DNA from: Bryobacterales bacterium
Lineage (GTDB): Bacteria > Acidobacteriota > Terriglobia > Bryobacterales > Bryobacteraceae
Assembly (NCBI GenBank): GCA_016716385.1
Contig: JADJWL010000027.1
Coordinates: forward strand, 62,001 to 126,000
DNA length: 64,000 nt
Direction of reading: 5' to 3'
Below, piece after piece: positions 53,112 to 61,034 of this stretch (positions within the stretch are counted from its first letter, which is position 1; every line of letters starts with the position of its first letter). A model generated the notes under the pieces. The model searched no databases and was not told the origin of the DNA. It worked only from the letters and a program-made list of their open reading frames with translations. The position numbers and the translations under genes are program-made.

Positions 53112-54413
53112 ATGCGGCGTAGAGATTTTTTCGGTGTGGCGGCGCTCGCGGCGGCCGCCTGCCGGAGCAGACCGGCCACCAAACCGAACTTCCTGTTCAT
53201 CCTCGCGGACCAGTGGCGCGCCGATGCGCTGGGCGTCGCGGGCAACACGTTCGTGAAGACGCCAAACGTGGACAAACTGGCGTCTGAAGGGGTGCGCTTC
53301 GCCAACGCGTATTCGCCGATGGCGCTCTGCACGCCAACCCGCGCCTCTCTGCTGACCGGCGTCTACCCAATCACCCACAACTTGCGGGGCAATGTTTACA
53401 AGATCGACACCGTGTTCGGCGACCCGCAGTACAAACTGGAACCGCACTATCCCGGCCTGCTCAAGAGCCACGGCTGGAAGACGGCCTACATCGGCAAGTG
53501 GCACCTCGGCGAGAAGGATCCCGGCTTCTTCGACTACTACAACGGTTACAACTCGCAGTGGCCCCACTGGCTGGGCGAGCGGGACAATTCCCCCTACCGC
53601 CCCGATGTCGAAACCGAAGACGCGATGCGCTGGATGGAGGAGAACCAGGAGGGCCCGTTCTTCCTGGAGGTTTCCTACTATCCGCCGCACGATCCCTACA
53701 ACCCTCCACAGCGCTACGTCGACATGTACGAGGGCCAGAGTATTCCGCACGTCGAGTACTACGCGGCGTGCACGGCCATTGACTGGAACATCGGGCGGCT
53801 GCTCGAGAAGGTGGACAAGCTTGGGCTGCGGGACAACACAGTCGTCATCTTCGTCTCCGAGCACGGCGAGACCTTCGCCGAACGCCCCCTGAGTACGAAC
53901 AAGCGCGTCGGCTATGAAGAAAGCGCCAAGGTTCCCTGGATCATGCGTTTTCCCCACGTGATTCCCCACGACGAGGTCTACGAGGGCGGCGTCGTCACGA
54001 TCGACCTGATGCCGACCCTGCTCGACCTGGCCGGCATCCCGATCCCGGCGCGCGTCGAAGGCCACACGCGTCTGCCGGAACTCCTGAAGGGCGACCTTGG
54101 CTGGAAGCAGCCGGTGATCCAGATGAATGTCACCCAGCCGCGCGTGATGGGCGGTCCGTACGACGAGCGCATGGTGCGCTTCGAGGAGTGGAAGCTGATC
54201 CTGCGCAAGTTCACCCCCGACGCTCCGCCCGAGACGAAGGCGCACGCGGCCGAACTGTACAACCTGACCGCCGACCCGGGTGAAACGCAGAACGTCTTTG
54301 AGAGCCCGGCGAACCGGGCGAAGGTCACTGAGCTGGCAGGCTATCTCAGAAAGTGGGGCGAGAAAATCGGCGACCCGCTGTCGGTGGAACTGACCTCGCC
54401 GCTCACCGGCTGA
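53112..54413 (+). CDS. Type I (formylglycine) sulfatase, exported
   Basis: 433 residues. The N-terminus (MRRRDFFGVAALAAAACRS) is Tat-like with a possible lipobox. Sulfatase core: NFLFILADQWRADALG holds the metal-binding Asp pair, CTPTRASLLTG (Cys73) is the CxPxR motif whose Cys is converted to formylglycine, GKWHLGEKDPG the Lys/His region, and EHGETFAERPL a later active-site block. It removes sulfate from sulfated polysaccharide or another sulfate ester in the periplasm. No maturase gene is adjacent; the radical SAM gene at 47334 is not of the anaerobic sulfatase-maturase type. Its end overlaps the convergent hydrolase by 73 bases. Confidence 0.94.
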   Translation: MRRRDFFGVAALAAAACRSRPATKPNFLFILADQWRADALGVAGNTFVKTPNVDKLASEGVRFANAYSPMALCTPTRASLLTGVYPITHNLRGNVYKIDTVFGDPQYKLEPHYPGLLKSHGWKTAYIGKWHLGEKDPGFFDYYNGYNSQWPHWLGERDNSPYRPDVETEDAMRWMEENQEGPFFLEVSYYPPHDPYNPPQRYVDMYEGQSIPHVEYYAACTAIDWNIGRLLEKVDKLGLRDNTVVIFVSEHGETFAERPLSTNKRVGYEESAKVPWIMRFPHVIPHDEVYEGGVVTIDLMPTLLDLAGIPIPARVEGHTRLPELLKGDLGWKQPVIQMNVTQPRVMGGPYDERMVRFEEWKLILRKFTPDAPPETKAHAAELYNLTADPGETQNVFESPANRAKVTELAGYLRKWGEKIGDPLSVELTSPLTG

Positions 54414-55345
54414 CGGGAGCCGATCCAGCTCAGAAGCTGGCGGTCCAGCCAGAAGCGCGGGCGGCGCCGCGACAGGTACCCGAGATGGCCGCCGTGTTCG
54501 GTCACCCACAGCGTCAGATGCGGGTTCCGTTCGAACGCCGGATGGCGGAAGATCTCGAACGGAATGAACGTGTCGTCCCGGGCTTGAATACACAAAGTAG
54601 GAATCCGGATGCGGTCGAGGTACTTGCTGGCCGACTGCGTGGCATAGTAGTGCCTCGCGCCGCGGAAGCCGAACATCGGCGCGATGACGCGATCGTCGAT
54701 CGCATAGATCGACCCGATCCCCCGGAGCTGCGTCTCAGGCAGGCCGAATTCGCGCGCGCGGGCCAGCATTCGCTTGAGGAAGCGGCGCTCGTAGAGGCGG
54801 TTGTCCGGCTGGCCGATGCGTCTCGCGGACGCCTCGAGATCGATCGGCGTCGACACGGCGCACACCGTGGTGAGCAGCTCGCCTGCGTGCTCTCCGAGTT
54901 CGCCCGCCAGTTTCAGCGCGACGTTCCCACCAAGCGAGAACCCGGCCAGGTGCAGGGGAACGTGTTCCTCACCCGCAAGGAAGCGCAACACGGCGAGAAC
55001 ATCCGACGTGAGGCCCGCATGATACAGTGTGGGCGCATGCTTCACCGTGCCGCCGCAGCTTCGCATGTGCAGCCGGTGCATCGTGTAGCCCGCCTCCAGG
55101 CCCGCCTGTGACAGACTGCGCATGTAGCCCGATTCCGCCGAACCTTCGAGGCCATGGAGCAGCACCATGCTTCCCACCGACGGCCCTGCCGGACGCTGCG
55201 AATACAGCAGCACTGCAACGCCTGGCTCAGTTGAAATCAGCCGCTGCTCCACCGCGTAGCGGGTGGTATCGAGCGGACGCTTCCAGAAGTTCCCGGCGAT
55301 GGTGATCAGATGGGGACTGGAGACGATCGGGTGAAAGGGCTCCAA
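54341..55345 (-). CDS. YheT-type alpha/beta hydrolase
   Basis: 334 residues; no ATG is available near the N-terminus, so I used TTG 55345, giving MEPFHPIVSSPHLITIAGNFW, which matches the usual YheT start (residues upstream in the same frame look like a shadow). Alpha/beta hydrolase fold: MVLLHGLEGSAESGYM is the oxyanion region, LAGFSLGGNVALKLAGE the nucleophile elbow (GxSxG), IQARDDTFIP the acid and TEHGGHLGYL the His. Family members are esterases of unclear physiological role. The start overlaps the start of the divergent membrane-protein gene by about 36 bases. Confidence 0.87.
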   Translation of the reverse strand: MEPFHPIVSSPHLITIAGNFWKRPLDTTRYAVEQRLISTEPGVAVLLYSQRPAGPSVGSMVLLHGLEGSAESGYMRSLSQAGLEAGYTMHRLHMRSCGGTVKHAPTLYHAGLTSDVLAVLRFLAGEEHVPLHLAGFSLGGNVALKLAGELGEHAGELLTTVCAVSTPIDLEASARRIGQPDNRLYERRFLKRMLARAREFGLPETQLRGIGSIYAIDDRVIAPMFGFRGARHYYATQSASKYLDRIRIPTLCIQARDDTFIPFEIFRHPAFERNPHLTLWVTEHGGHLGYLSRRRPRFWLDRQLLSWIGSRQPVSGEVSSTDSGSPIFSPHFLR

Positions 55346-56668
55346 CTTTTCAGTGTACCGCCGGAGGACCGGGCCCCGTTGGTCCTGGCGCTGGCGCTTG
55401 CGACCCTGTTTCTGGCGCTGTACGTGGGGCCGGGTCTGGACGCCGGGCTCACCGACGACGACGCGATGAACCTCTACTTCGCCCGCCAGCAAAACTGGGG
55501 CAGCCTGCTGTGGGCGAACGCCGCCTACTGGTCGCCCGCATACCGCCCGCTGGGCGCGGTGGTCTACCGGGGAGTCTACGCAATCTGGGGGTTCCAGCCC
55601 GAGCCGTTCCGGGTTCTCTGCCACATCCTGATCGCTGTGAACGTCGTCCTCGCGTTCTGGGCCGCCTGGATGCTCAGCGACTCCGCGTTCACCGGCGCGC
55701 TCACGGGACTCCTGCTGTCCTACAACGCCGGCTTCAGCGATCTCTATCGCAGCACCGGCACGCTCTACGATCTCCTCTGCTTCGCGTTTCTCGCCGCGGC
55801 CACGGGTCTCTACGCGCAGGCGCGCCGCGGGGACCGCGCCCCGACTCCCGCGGTCCTGTTGCTGTGGGTGCTCGCGCTCAACTCGAAGGAGATCGCCGTC
55901 GTTCTGCCCGCGGTGCTGATCACTTACGAGGTGCTCTGGAAGCGCACGCGGCCGCCCTTGCTCGTCTGGGCCGCGGCAGGGATGGCCGTCCCGTACGTCC
56001 TCGGCAAGCTGTCATCGAAGTCCGTCCTTTCGACCGTCGACGGCTACCGCGTGACACTCGACATCCCGGCCTGCCTCGAGAACACGGGGCGCTATGTCGG
56101 CGCGCTCCTCGACCCTTACTCCGCCCCGGTCCATTTCGCCTGGCTGGTGGTTCCGGCCGCGCTCGCCTGGATCCTGAAGTCGCGCACGGCAGCGTTCGGA
56201 CTGCTGTTTATGCTCGCCGGTGCGGCGCCGCTGGCCTGCATTCCGCCGCGCAGCGGGTTCGCCTTCTACGTCGCGGCGTTCGGACTCGCGCTGACGGCGG
56301 CGGCGCTCGTGGCGGCAGTCTGGGACCGCTGGCTCCCCCGGCTCGGCTGGGTGCGCCTCGGCGCCGTCTTCCTCGCCGGCCTGTGGATCGCCGGGGCCCA
56401 GCGCGTCGAGCTGAGCCCGCACCTCAGCGAGGCCGATGTCCGCGCCCTGGCGGAGGCCCTGCGCGGCCTGCCGCCTCCGGAACGCGGAGCAAGAATCGCG
56501 CTGGTAGGCGGACCATTTCCCGAGGACAACTGGACGCCCGTGTTTGTCGGTCAGCTTGTGTACCCGGGTATCGAGATTGAACGGCACGCGGTCCCGCCCC
56601 CGCAAAAGCAGGAGCCGCCGCGGATCGTGCTGGTCTGGACCAACGGCCAGTGGCGAAGGGCGGACTGA
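55310..56668 (+). CDS. Polytopic membrane protein resembling GT-C glycosyltransferases
   Basis: 452 residues; ATG 55310 or GTG 55331 could start it. About 10 membrane helices. TDDDAMNLYFARQQNWG after the first helix has acidic residues in the position used by GT-C (PMT/ArnT-type) enzymes for catalysis, and AYWSPAYRPLGAVVYRGVYA follows, as in the YfhO/GT39-related tetratricopeptide membrane families. The last 70 residues (PHLSEADVRALAEALRGLPPPERG) are a soluble domain. It probably transfers a sugar from a lipid carrier outside the inner membrane. The start overlaps the divergent hydrolase; either gene could be shorter. Confidence 0.7.
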   Translation: MGTGDDRVKGLQLFSVPPEDRAPLVLALALATLFLALYVGPGLDAGLTDDDAMNLYFARQQNWGSLLWANAAYWSPAYRPLGAVVYRGVYAIWGFQPEPFRVLCHILIAVNVVLAFWAAWMLSDSAFTGALTGLLLSYNAGFSDLYRSTGTLYDLLCFAFLAAATGLYAQARRGDRAPTPAVLLLWVLALNSKEIAVVLPAVLITYEVLWKRTRPPLLVWAAAGMAVPYVLGKLSSKSVLSTVDGYRVTLDIPACLENTGRYVGALLDPYSAPVHFAWLVVPAALAWILKSRTAAFGLLFMLAGAAPLACIPPRSGFAFYVAAFGLALTAAALVAAVWDRWLPRLGWVRLGAVFLAGLWIAGAQRVELSPHLSEADVRALAEALRGLPPPERGARIALVGGPFPEDNWTPVFVGQLVYPGIEIERHAVPPPQKQEPPRIVLVWTNGQWRRAD

Positions 56669-56704
56669 GACGTTCGTGCTAGCCTGAGGGCAAGTAAAGC
56701 AGCA

Positions 56705-56983
56705 ATGAGCAACGAACAGCTTTACATCCTGGTAGCCGGTCAATTGTCGACATTGACGCTGGTTGCCATTGGCATTCTTGTCAATAGTCACCGCCTGACG
56801 GATTTGCGGGTTTCTCTGACCAATCTGGTCGAGACCGAATCGCGTCGTCTTGACGATCGGGTCTCATCGATGGAGAAGCGCATGGATTCGATGGAAAGGC
56901 GGATCGAAGCTCTTGACCACAAAGTCGATCTGCATCTCAGGCTGGTCCTCGACAAGATTGAGGACCTTGAGCGCAACCGCTGA
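56705..56983 (+). CDS. Small membrane-anchored coiled-coil protein
   Basis: 92 residues. One transmembrane helix (about 5-27; LYILVAGQLSTLTLVAIGILV) followed by a long heptad-repeat coiled coil (LTNLVETESRRLDDRVSSMEKRMDSMERRIEALDHKVDLHLRLVLDKIEDLE). The coiled coil is on one side of the membrane and probably dimerises or trimerises. Its last base touches the end of the convergent kinase gene. Function unknown. Confidence 0.75.
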   Translation: MSNEQLYILVAGQLSTLTLVAIGILVNSHRLTDLRVSLTNLVETESRRLDDRVSSMEKRMDSMERRIEALDHKVDLHLRLVLDKIEDLERNR

Positions 56984-57979
56984 TCAGCCGCGCATCATCA
57001 CGAAATACGCCAGCAACAGAACAGCGAGCAGGCCCGATCCAATCAGGACGGGCGCCATCCATGTGTTCGTCCCTCCGCCCTCCTCAACCGGCGCCGGAGC
57101 CGCGGCTGATTCCGGCTGTCCGGCAGGCTGCTGCGCGAACGCGAACACCGTCCTGCCGGAACCCGGTCCCATCCGCAGCGTAAACCGGCACAGGCCGGCG
57201 GCGTGTCGCAACTCGTCCGCGCTCCGCCAGCGCCGCGCCGGATCTTTCTCCAGCGCCCTCCCAATGACCAGCGACACGCCGTCCGGCGCCCCGATCGCCC
57301 GCTCGTCGAGCGGATCCGGCTTGTGGAATAGGATCGCGCTCATCACCTCGGGCAGGGTCGCCCGTCCGCTCGAAAACGGATGGCGGCCGCAGGCAAGCTG
57401 GTAGAACACGATGCCGGCCGCGAAGACATCGCTGAGTGGGGTTGAGGTCTCAGCACGCAACTGTTCCGGCGCCATGTAGTTCAACGTGCCGACCATCGCG
57501 CCGGACTTCGTCAGGTTCGACGAATCGATGCGCGCCATTCCGAAGTCGAGGATGCGCACGCGCCCGTTGGTTTCCAGAAACAGGTTCGAAGGTTTGATGT
57601 CGCGGTGCACCAGGCCGCGTCCGTGAGCGAAGGAGAGCCCCGCCGCCACCTGCTCCATGATGGAGATCTTCTCTTCCCAGGTGAACGCGCGCCCGTCCGC
57701 GAACGCGCGGCCCAGGTCCATCCCCTCCAGGAACTCCATCGCCTGGTAGAGGACGCCGGAAGCTTCGCCGGAATCGTGCACCGGGACCAGGTTCGGGTGG
57801 TTCAGGTCCCGGCACACCGCCGCTTCGCGGAGGAAACGCTCCCGCCTCTCTTCCGGCAGACCATCCGTGCGCACGGTCTTCAGCGCGACAAGCGCGTCAC
57901 CGTCGCCTCGGGCGAGGTAGAGGGGCCGGTCTCCGGACTGCAGCTCCTGAATGACCCTGTACTTCCCGATCGTCTCCAT
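56984..57979 (-). CDS. Eukaryotic-like Ser/Thr protein kinase, single-pass membrane
   Basis: 331 residues. Kinase core at about 6-255: ATP lysine K34 in VALKTV, catalytic loop VHRDIKPSNLF (HRD 125-127), DFG at 145-147, activation-segment MVGTLNYMAPEQL. The glycine-rich loop is degenerate (ELQSGDRPLYLA instead of GxGxxG), which may weaken ATP binding. A Pro/Ala linker leads to one transmembrane helix (about 306-326; VLIGSGLLAVLLLAYFV) and a tiny extracellular end, so no sensor domain. It lies eight bases after the anchored carbonic anhydrase gene on the same strand, suggesting co-expression. Confidence 0.92.
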   Translation of the reverse strand: METIGKYRVIQELQSGDRPLYLARGDGDALVALKTVRTDGLPEERRERFLREAAVCRDLNHPNLVPVHDSGEASGVLYQAMEFLEGMDLGRAFADGRAFTWEEKISIMEQVAAGLSFAHGRGLVHRDIKPSNLFLETNGRVRILDFGMARIDSSNLTKSGAMVGTLNYMAPEQLRAETSTPLSDVFAAGIVFYQLACGRHPFSSGRATLPEVMSAILFHKPDPLDERAIGAPDGVSLVIGRALEKDPARRWRSADELRHAAGLCRFTLRMGPGSGRTVFAFAQQPAGQPESAAAPAPVEEGGGTNTWMAPVLIGSGLLAVLLLAYFVMMRG

Positions 57980-57986
57980 CAGGGTG

Positions 57987-58634
57987 TCAGCGTGCGCTCC
58001 TGGCGTGCGGAACCAACCGCTCGTCCTTGGTGTCGATATCCATCCACTTCACAAGCAACTGCCCCTCAGTGAGCCGATTGGCGATCAGCGGGCGTTCCAG
58101 GAACTCCTGGAAGCGCATCTCGCGTTCGTCCACGGCCTGCGACAGATGGGGATAGCGCTTCCGTGCCGCCGGATCGGCCGAGACCTTTTCGGCCGCGCAA
58201 TCGGTGTGCGTCGTAAACACGACCACCTCGACGCCATTCTCAACGGCCAGCTCCAGCATCTCTTCCTCTTTCAGCGAAAGCACCGACCCGGCCAACCGGA
58301 GAACGTAGTAGTAGCGGCGCGTGTCGCCGGCGATCTCATTCGTATCGAGACGCCCGTCCATGCAGGCCACAATCGCAACCACGGGATGCCGCGAAGTTCG
58401 GGGAAACAGCCAGCGGATCGACGAAGACAAACGGTTCTGGCCCAGGAACTGCTCCCAGACCTCTTCCGGATTCGCGTGCTCGTGCTGGAAGTCATAGCGG
58501 GCCAGAGAATCCTGCATGCGGTATCCGGCGTTGATCAGCGCTCCGCCCAGCGCAAACTGCAAGGGCTCGCTCCACAGAACCCAGGCTGCGATCACGGCGA
58601 CAGCCCCGCCGGCCCAAGGCAACAGACGCTTCAT
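57987..58634 (-). CDS. Membrane-anchored beta-carbonic anhydrase-like protein
   Basis: 215 residues. An uncleaved N-terminal helix (AVAVIAAWVLW) places the rest on the periplasmic side. The beta-class zinc ligands are present: Cys91 in CMDGRLD with the Asp93/Arg95 dyad, His143 and Cys146 in HTDCAAEK. DTNEI and YYYVLRLAG follow the expected strand order. Beta-carbonic anhydrases hydrate CO2; here the ligand Asp could switch it to the inactive, closed form at low pH. An anchored enzyme would supply bicarbonate or protons at the envelope. Beta-class relatives exist that are not active, so activity should be treated as likely, not shown. Confidence 0.75.
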   Translation of the reverse strand: MKRLLPWAGGAVAVIAAWVLWSEPLQFALGGALINAGYRMQDSLARYDFQHEHANPEEVWEQFLGQNRLSSSIRWLFPRTSRHPVVAIVACMDGRLDTNEIAGDTRRYYYVLRLAGSVLSLKEEEMLELAVENGVEVVVFTTHTDCAAEKVSADPAARKRYPHLSQAVDEREMRFQEFLERPLIANRLTEGQLLVKWMDIDTKDERLVPHARSAR

Positions 58635-58686
58635 ACGCCCTCCAATCTACTTTGGATTATCGTCCTTTTTCTGGAAACCGGCGCGT

Positions 58687-58716
58687 TTGACAGTACCCGA
58701 GCCCGGCCGCTAGGAT
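58687..58716 (+). promoter_or_regulatory. Sigma-70-type promoter of the DUF1592/DUF1552 operon
   Basis: TTGACA (58687-58692), 18-base spacer, TAGGAT (58711-58716). A perfect -35 with a weaker -10. The start would be at about 58723, leaving only about eight bases before the ATG at 58731. Confidence 0.6.
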
Positions 58717-58730
58717 ACGGCTAAGTCCCC

Positions 58731-61028
58731 ATGCTTCCGCGTCTTTGCCTCGCCGCCGTCCTGCTGAGCCTGCCGGGCGCGGCCGAACGCGTCGATCCGG
58801 CCGAGTTCGTCCGCAAGGTCAAGCCCTTCGTTCAGGCCAATTGCGTCGTCTGCCACAACAAGTCGGTGAAGCAGGCTGAAATCGATCTGGCGAGCTTCGG
58901 CGGCATTTCGAACGATCCGAAAGATCGCGTCGTCTGGGAGATGGCGGTTCACAAGATCCGCACCGGAGAAATGCCTCCCAAGGGGACCCGCCGGCCTGCC
59001 CAAACCGACATCCAGGCGGTCACCCGCTGGATCGAATCTCTGTTCGAGCAGTACGACGCGGCCACTCCGCCTGACCCCGGACGGGTGACGGCGCGGCGGC
59101 TCAATCGCACCGAATACAACAACACCATCCGGGACCTGCTCGGCGTCGAACTGCGTCCCGCCGACGATTTCCCGGCCGACGACGCCGGCTACGGATTCGA
59201 CAACATCGGCGATGTCCTGTCGCTGTCGCCCGTGCTGATGGAGAAATACCTGCGGTCCGCGGAGCGGGTCACACAAGCCGCGTTCGGAACCGGCCCACTT
59301 CCGCAACCCACCGTGGACCGGATACAGGCTGAGCGGTTCCGGCTCGACGGCACGCCGGCGCGGCCCGGGAGCCGTCCCGGCCGCCTCGATCTGCGCTACC
59401 GTTTCTCCCACGACGCGGAGTATTCCTTCGCCATCTCGGTCACCGACCGGCGCACGGCCGGGCGCTCCCCGGAACCGGCCACCGTCGTCCTCACAATCGA
59501 TGCCACGCCGTATCCGCACAAGGTGGATGCGGGCGAATACAAGCCGCGCCGCTTTGAGACGCGCGTTCCCCTCACCGCCGGCGAGCACACGATCGAAGCC
59601 GCATTCGTGATGGACGACGCCGCCACGGCAGAGCAGAAGTTCGAAGAATCGCAGCCTCCCGATCCGGAGAAGAAGAACCGCCCCAAGGGTGTGAAGGTCT
59701 TTGTGAACCTGCTGGAAATCCGCGGACCGTATGACCCCGCACCGGTTCCGGCTCAATCGCGGCGGCTCATTGGATCGTGCGACGAAGACGCTTGCGCCGA
59801 GCCCTTCGTGACACGCCTCGCGCGACGGGCATTCCGGCGGCCCATCACCCGCGAAGAGACCGCGGGGCTCATGCGCTTCTACCGCATGGCGCGCGCCGAA
59901 GGCGACAGCGTGGCCCAGGCGCTGGCCGTCGCGACCCAGGCCATGCTGGTGTCGCCGCACTTCCTGTTCCGCATCGAGCCGTCCGAAGAGGGCGCCGCCG
60001 GCGCGGTTCATCCCGTCAGCGAGTTCGCTCTCGCCTCACGGCTTTCTTATTTCCTCTGGAACACGATGCCGGATGACGAACTATTCCGGCTCGCGGGGGA
60101 GAAGAAGCTTCGCGCCAATCTCGAAGCCCAGGTGAGGCGCCTCTTGGCCGATCCCAAGGCGGCGGCGTTCGTCGAGAACTTCGGCGGCCAGTGGCTGCAC
60201 CTGCGCAACCTGGAGAGCGTCCAGCCCGATCCGGACAAGTTCCCCCAATTCGACGACGAACTGCGTACCGCGATGAGCGAGGAAACGCGCCGGTTCTTTG
60301 CGGCATTGATCGCCGAAGACCGCCCCGTCACTGAGTTCCTCACCGCGCGCTTCACCTACGTGAATGACCGGCTCGCGCGCCACTACGGCATCGAGGGCGT
60401 CGAGGGGCCCACCTTCCAGCGCATCGACCTCCAGGACGGCCGGCGGGGCGGCATTCTTTCGCACGCCAGCGTGCTCACGGTGTCGAGCTATCCCACCCGC
60501 ACGTCGCCTGTGATCCGCGGGAAATGGGTCTTGGAGAACCTGCTGGGCGCTCCCCCGCCCCCACCGCCGGACGGCGTGCCCGAACTGGACGAATCCGAGG
60601 TCGGCCTGACGGGAACGCTCCGCCAGCAGATGGAGAAGCACCGCGCCAACCCGGCGTGCTCTTCGTGCCACGCGCGTATGGACGCCATCGGCTTCGGGCT
60701 CGAGAACTACGACGCCATCGGGCGCTGGCGCACGCATGACGGCGCCTTCCCGGTGGAAAGCGGCGGGGAGATGCCGGGTGGCGAAACCTTCGGCACTCCG
60801 GCCGAGTTGCGGGACATCCTCGCCCGGGACCCCGACGCGTTCACTCGCTGTTTGACCGAAAAGATGTTAACGTATGCCCTAGGCCGTGGTCTGGAGGCGT
60901 ACGACCGCCGCGTGGTGAAGGACATTGTCCGCGAGGTGGCCCGCCAGGATTACCGGTTTTCCAGCCTCGTGCTGGCGATCGCGAACAGCCTGCCGTTCCA
61001 GATGCGGCGCGCTCGAGAAGGAACGTAA
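58731..61028 (+). CDS. DUF1592 (PSD-type) multi-domain cytochrome protein
   Basis: 765 residues with a signal peptide. Domain order is the standard one: N-terminal PSCyt1-like haem site CVVCHNK at 38-42; DUF1587 (RRLNRTEYNNTIRDLLGV); carbohydrate-binding-like insert at about 205-330; DUF1595 (FVTRLARRAFRRPITREE); DUF1592 (LSYFLWNTMPDDELFRLA); DUF1588 with a second CxxCH (CSSCHARMDAIGFGLENYDAIG, about 643); DUF1585 (KMLTYALGRGLEAYDRR). These exported proteins are found in Planctomycetes, Verrucomicrobia and Solibacteres and are always next to a DUF1552 gene, as here. Probably binds c-type haem in the periplasm; the substrate is unknown. Confidence 0.93.
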   Translation: MLPRLCLAAVLLSLPGAAERVDPAEFVRKVKPFVQANCVVCHNKSVKQAEIDLASFGGISNDPKDRVVWEMAVHKIRTGEMPPKGTRRPAQTDIQAVTRWIESLFEQYDAATPPDPGRVTARRLNRTEYNNTIRDLLGVELRPADDFPADDAGYGFDNIGDVLSLSPVLMEKYLRSAERVTQAAFGTGPLPQPTVDRIQAERFRLDGTPARPGSRPGRLDLRYRFSHDAEYSFAISVTDRRTAGRSPEPATVVLTIDATPYPHKVDAGEYKPRRFETRVPLTAGEHTIEAAFVMDDAATAEQKFEESQPPDPEKKNRPKGVKVFVNLLEIRGPYDPAPVPAQSRRLIGSCDEDACAEPFVTRLARRAFRRPITREETAGLMRFYRMARAEGDSVAQALAVATQAMLVSPHFLFRIEPSEEGAAGAVHPVSEFALASRLSYFLWNTMPDDELFRLAGEKKLRANLEAQVRRLLADPKAAAFVENFGGQWLHLRNLESVQPDPDKFPQFDDELRTAMSEETRRFFAALIAEDRPVTEFLTARFTYVNDRLARHYGIEGVEGPTFQRIDLQDGRRGGILSHASVLTVSSYPTRTSPVIRGKWVLENLLGAPPPPPPDGVPELDESEVGLTGTLRQQMEKHRANPACSSCHARMDAIGFGLENYDAIGRWRTHDGAFPVESGGEMPGGETFGTPAELRDILARDPDAFTRCLTEKMLTYALGRGLEAYDRRVVKDIVREVARQDYRFSSLVLAIANSLPFQMRRAREGT

Positions 61029-61034
61029 GCGACG

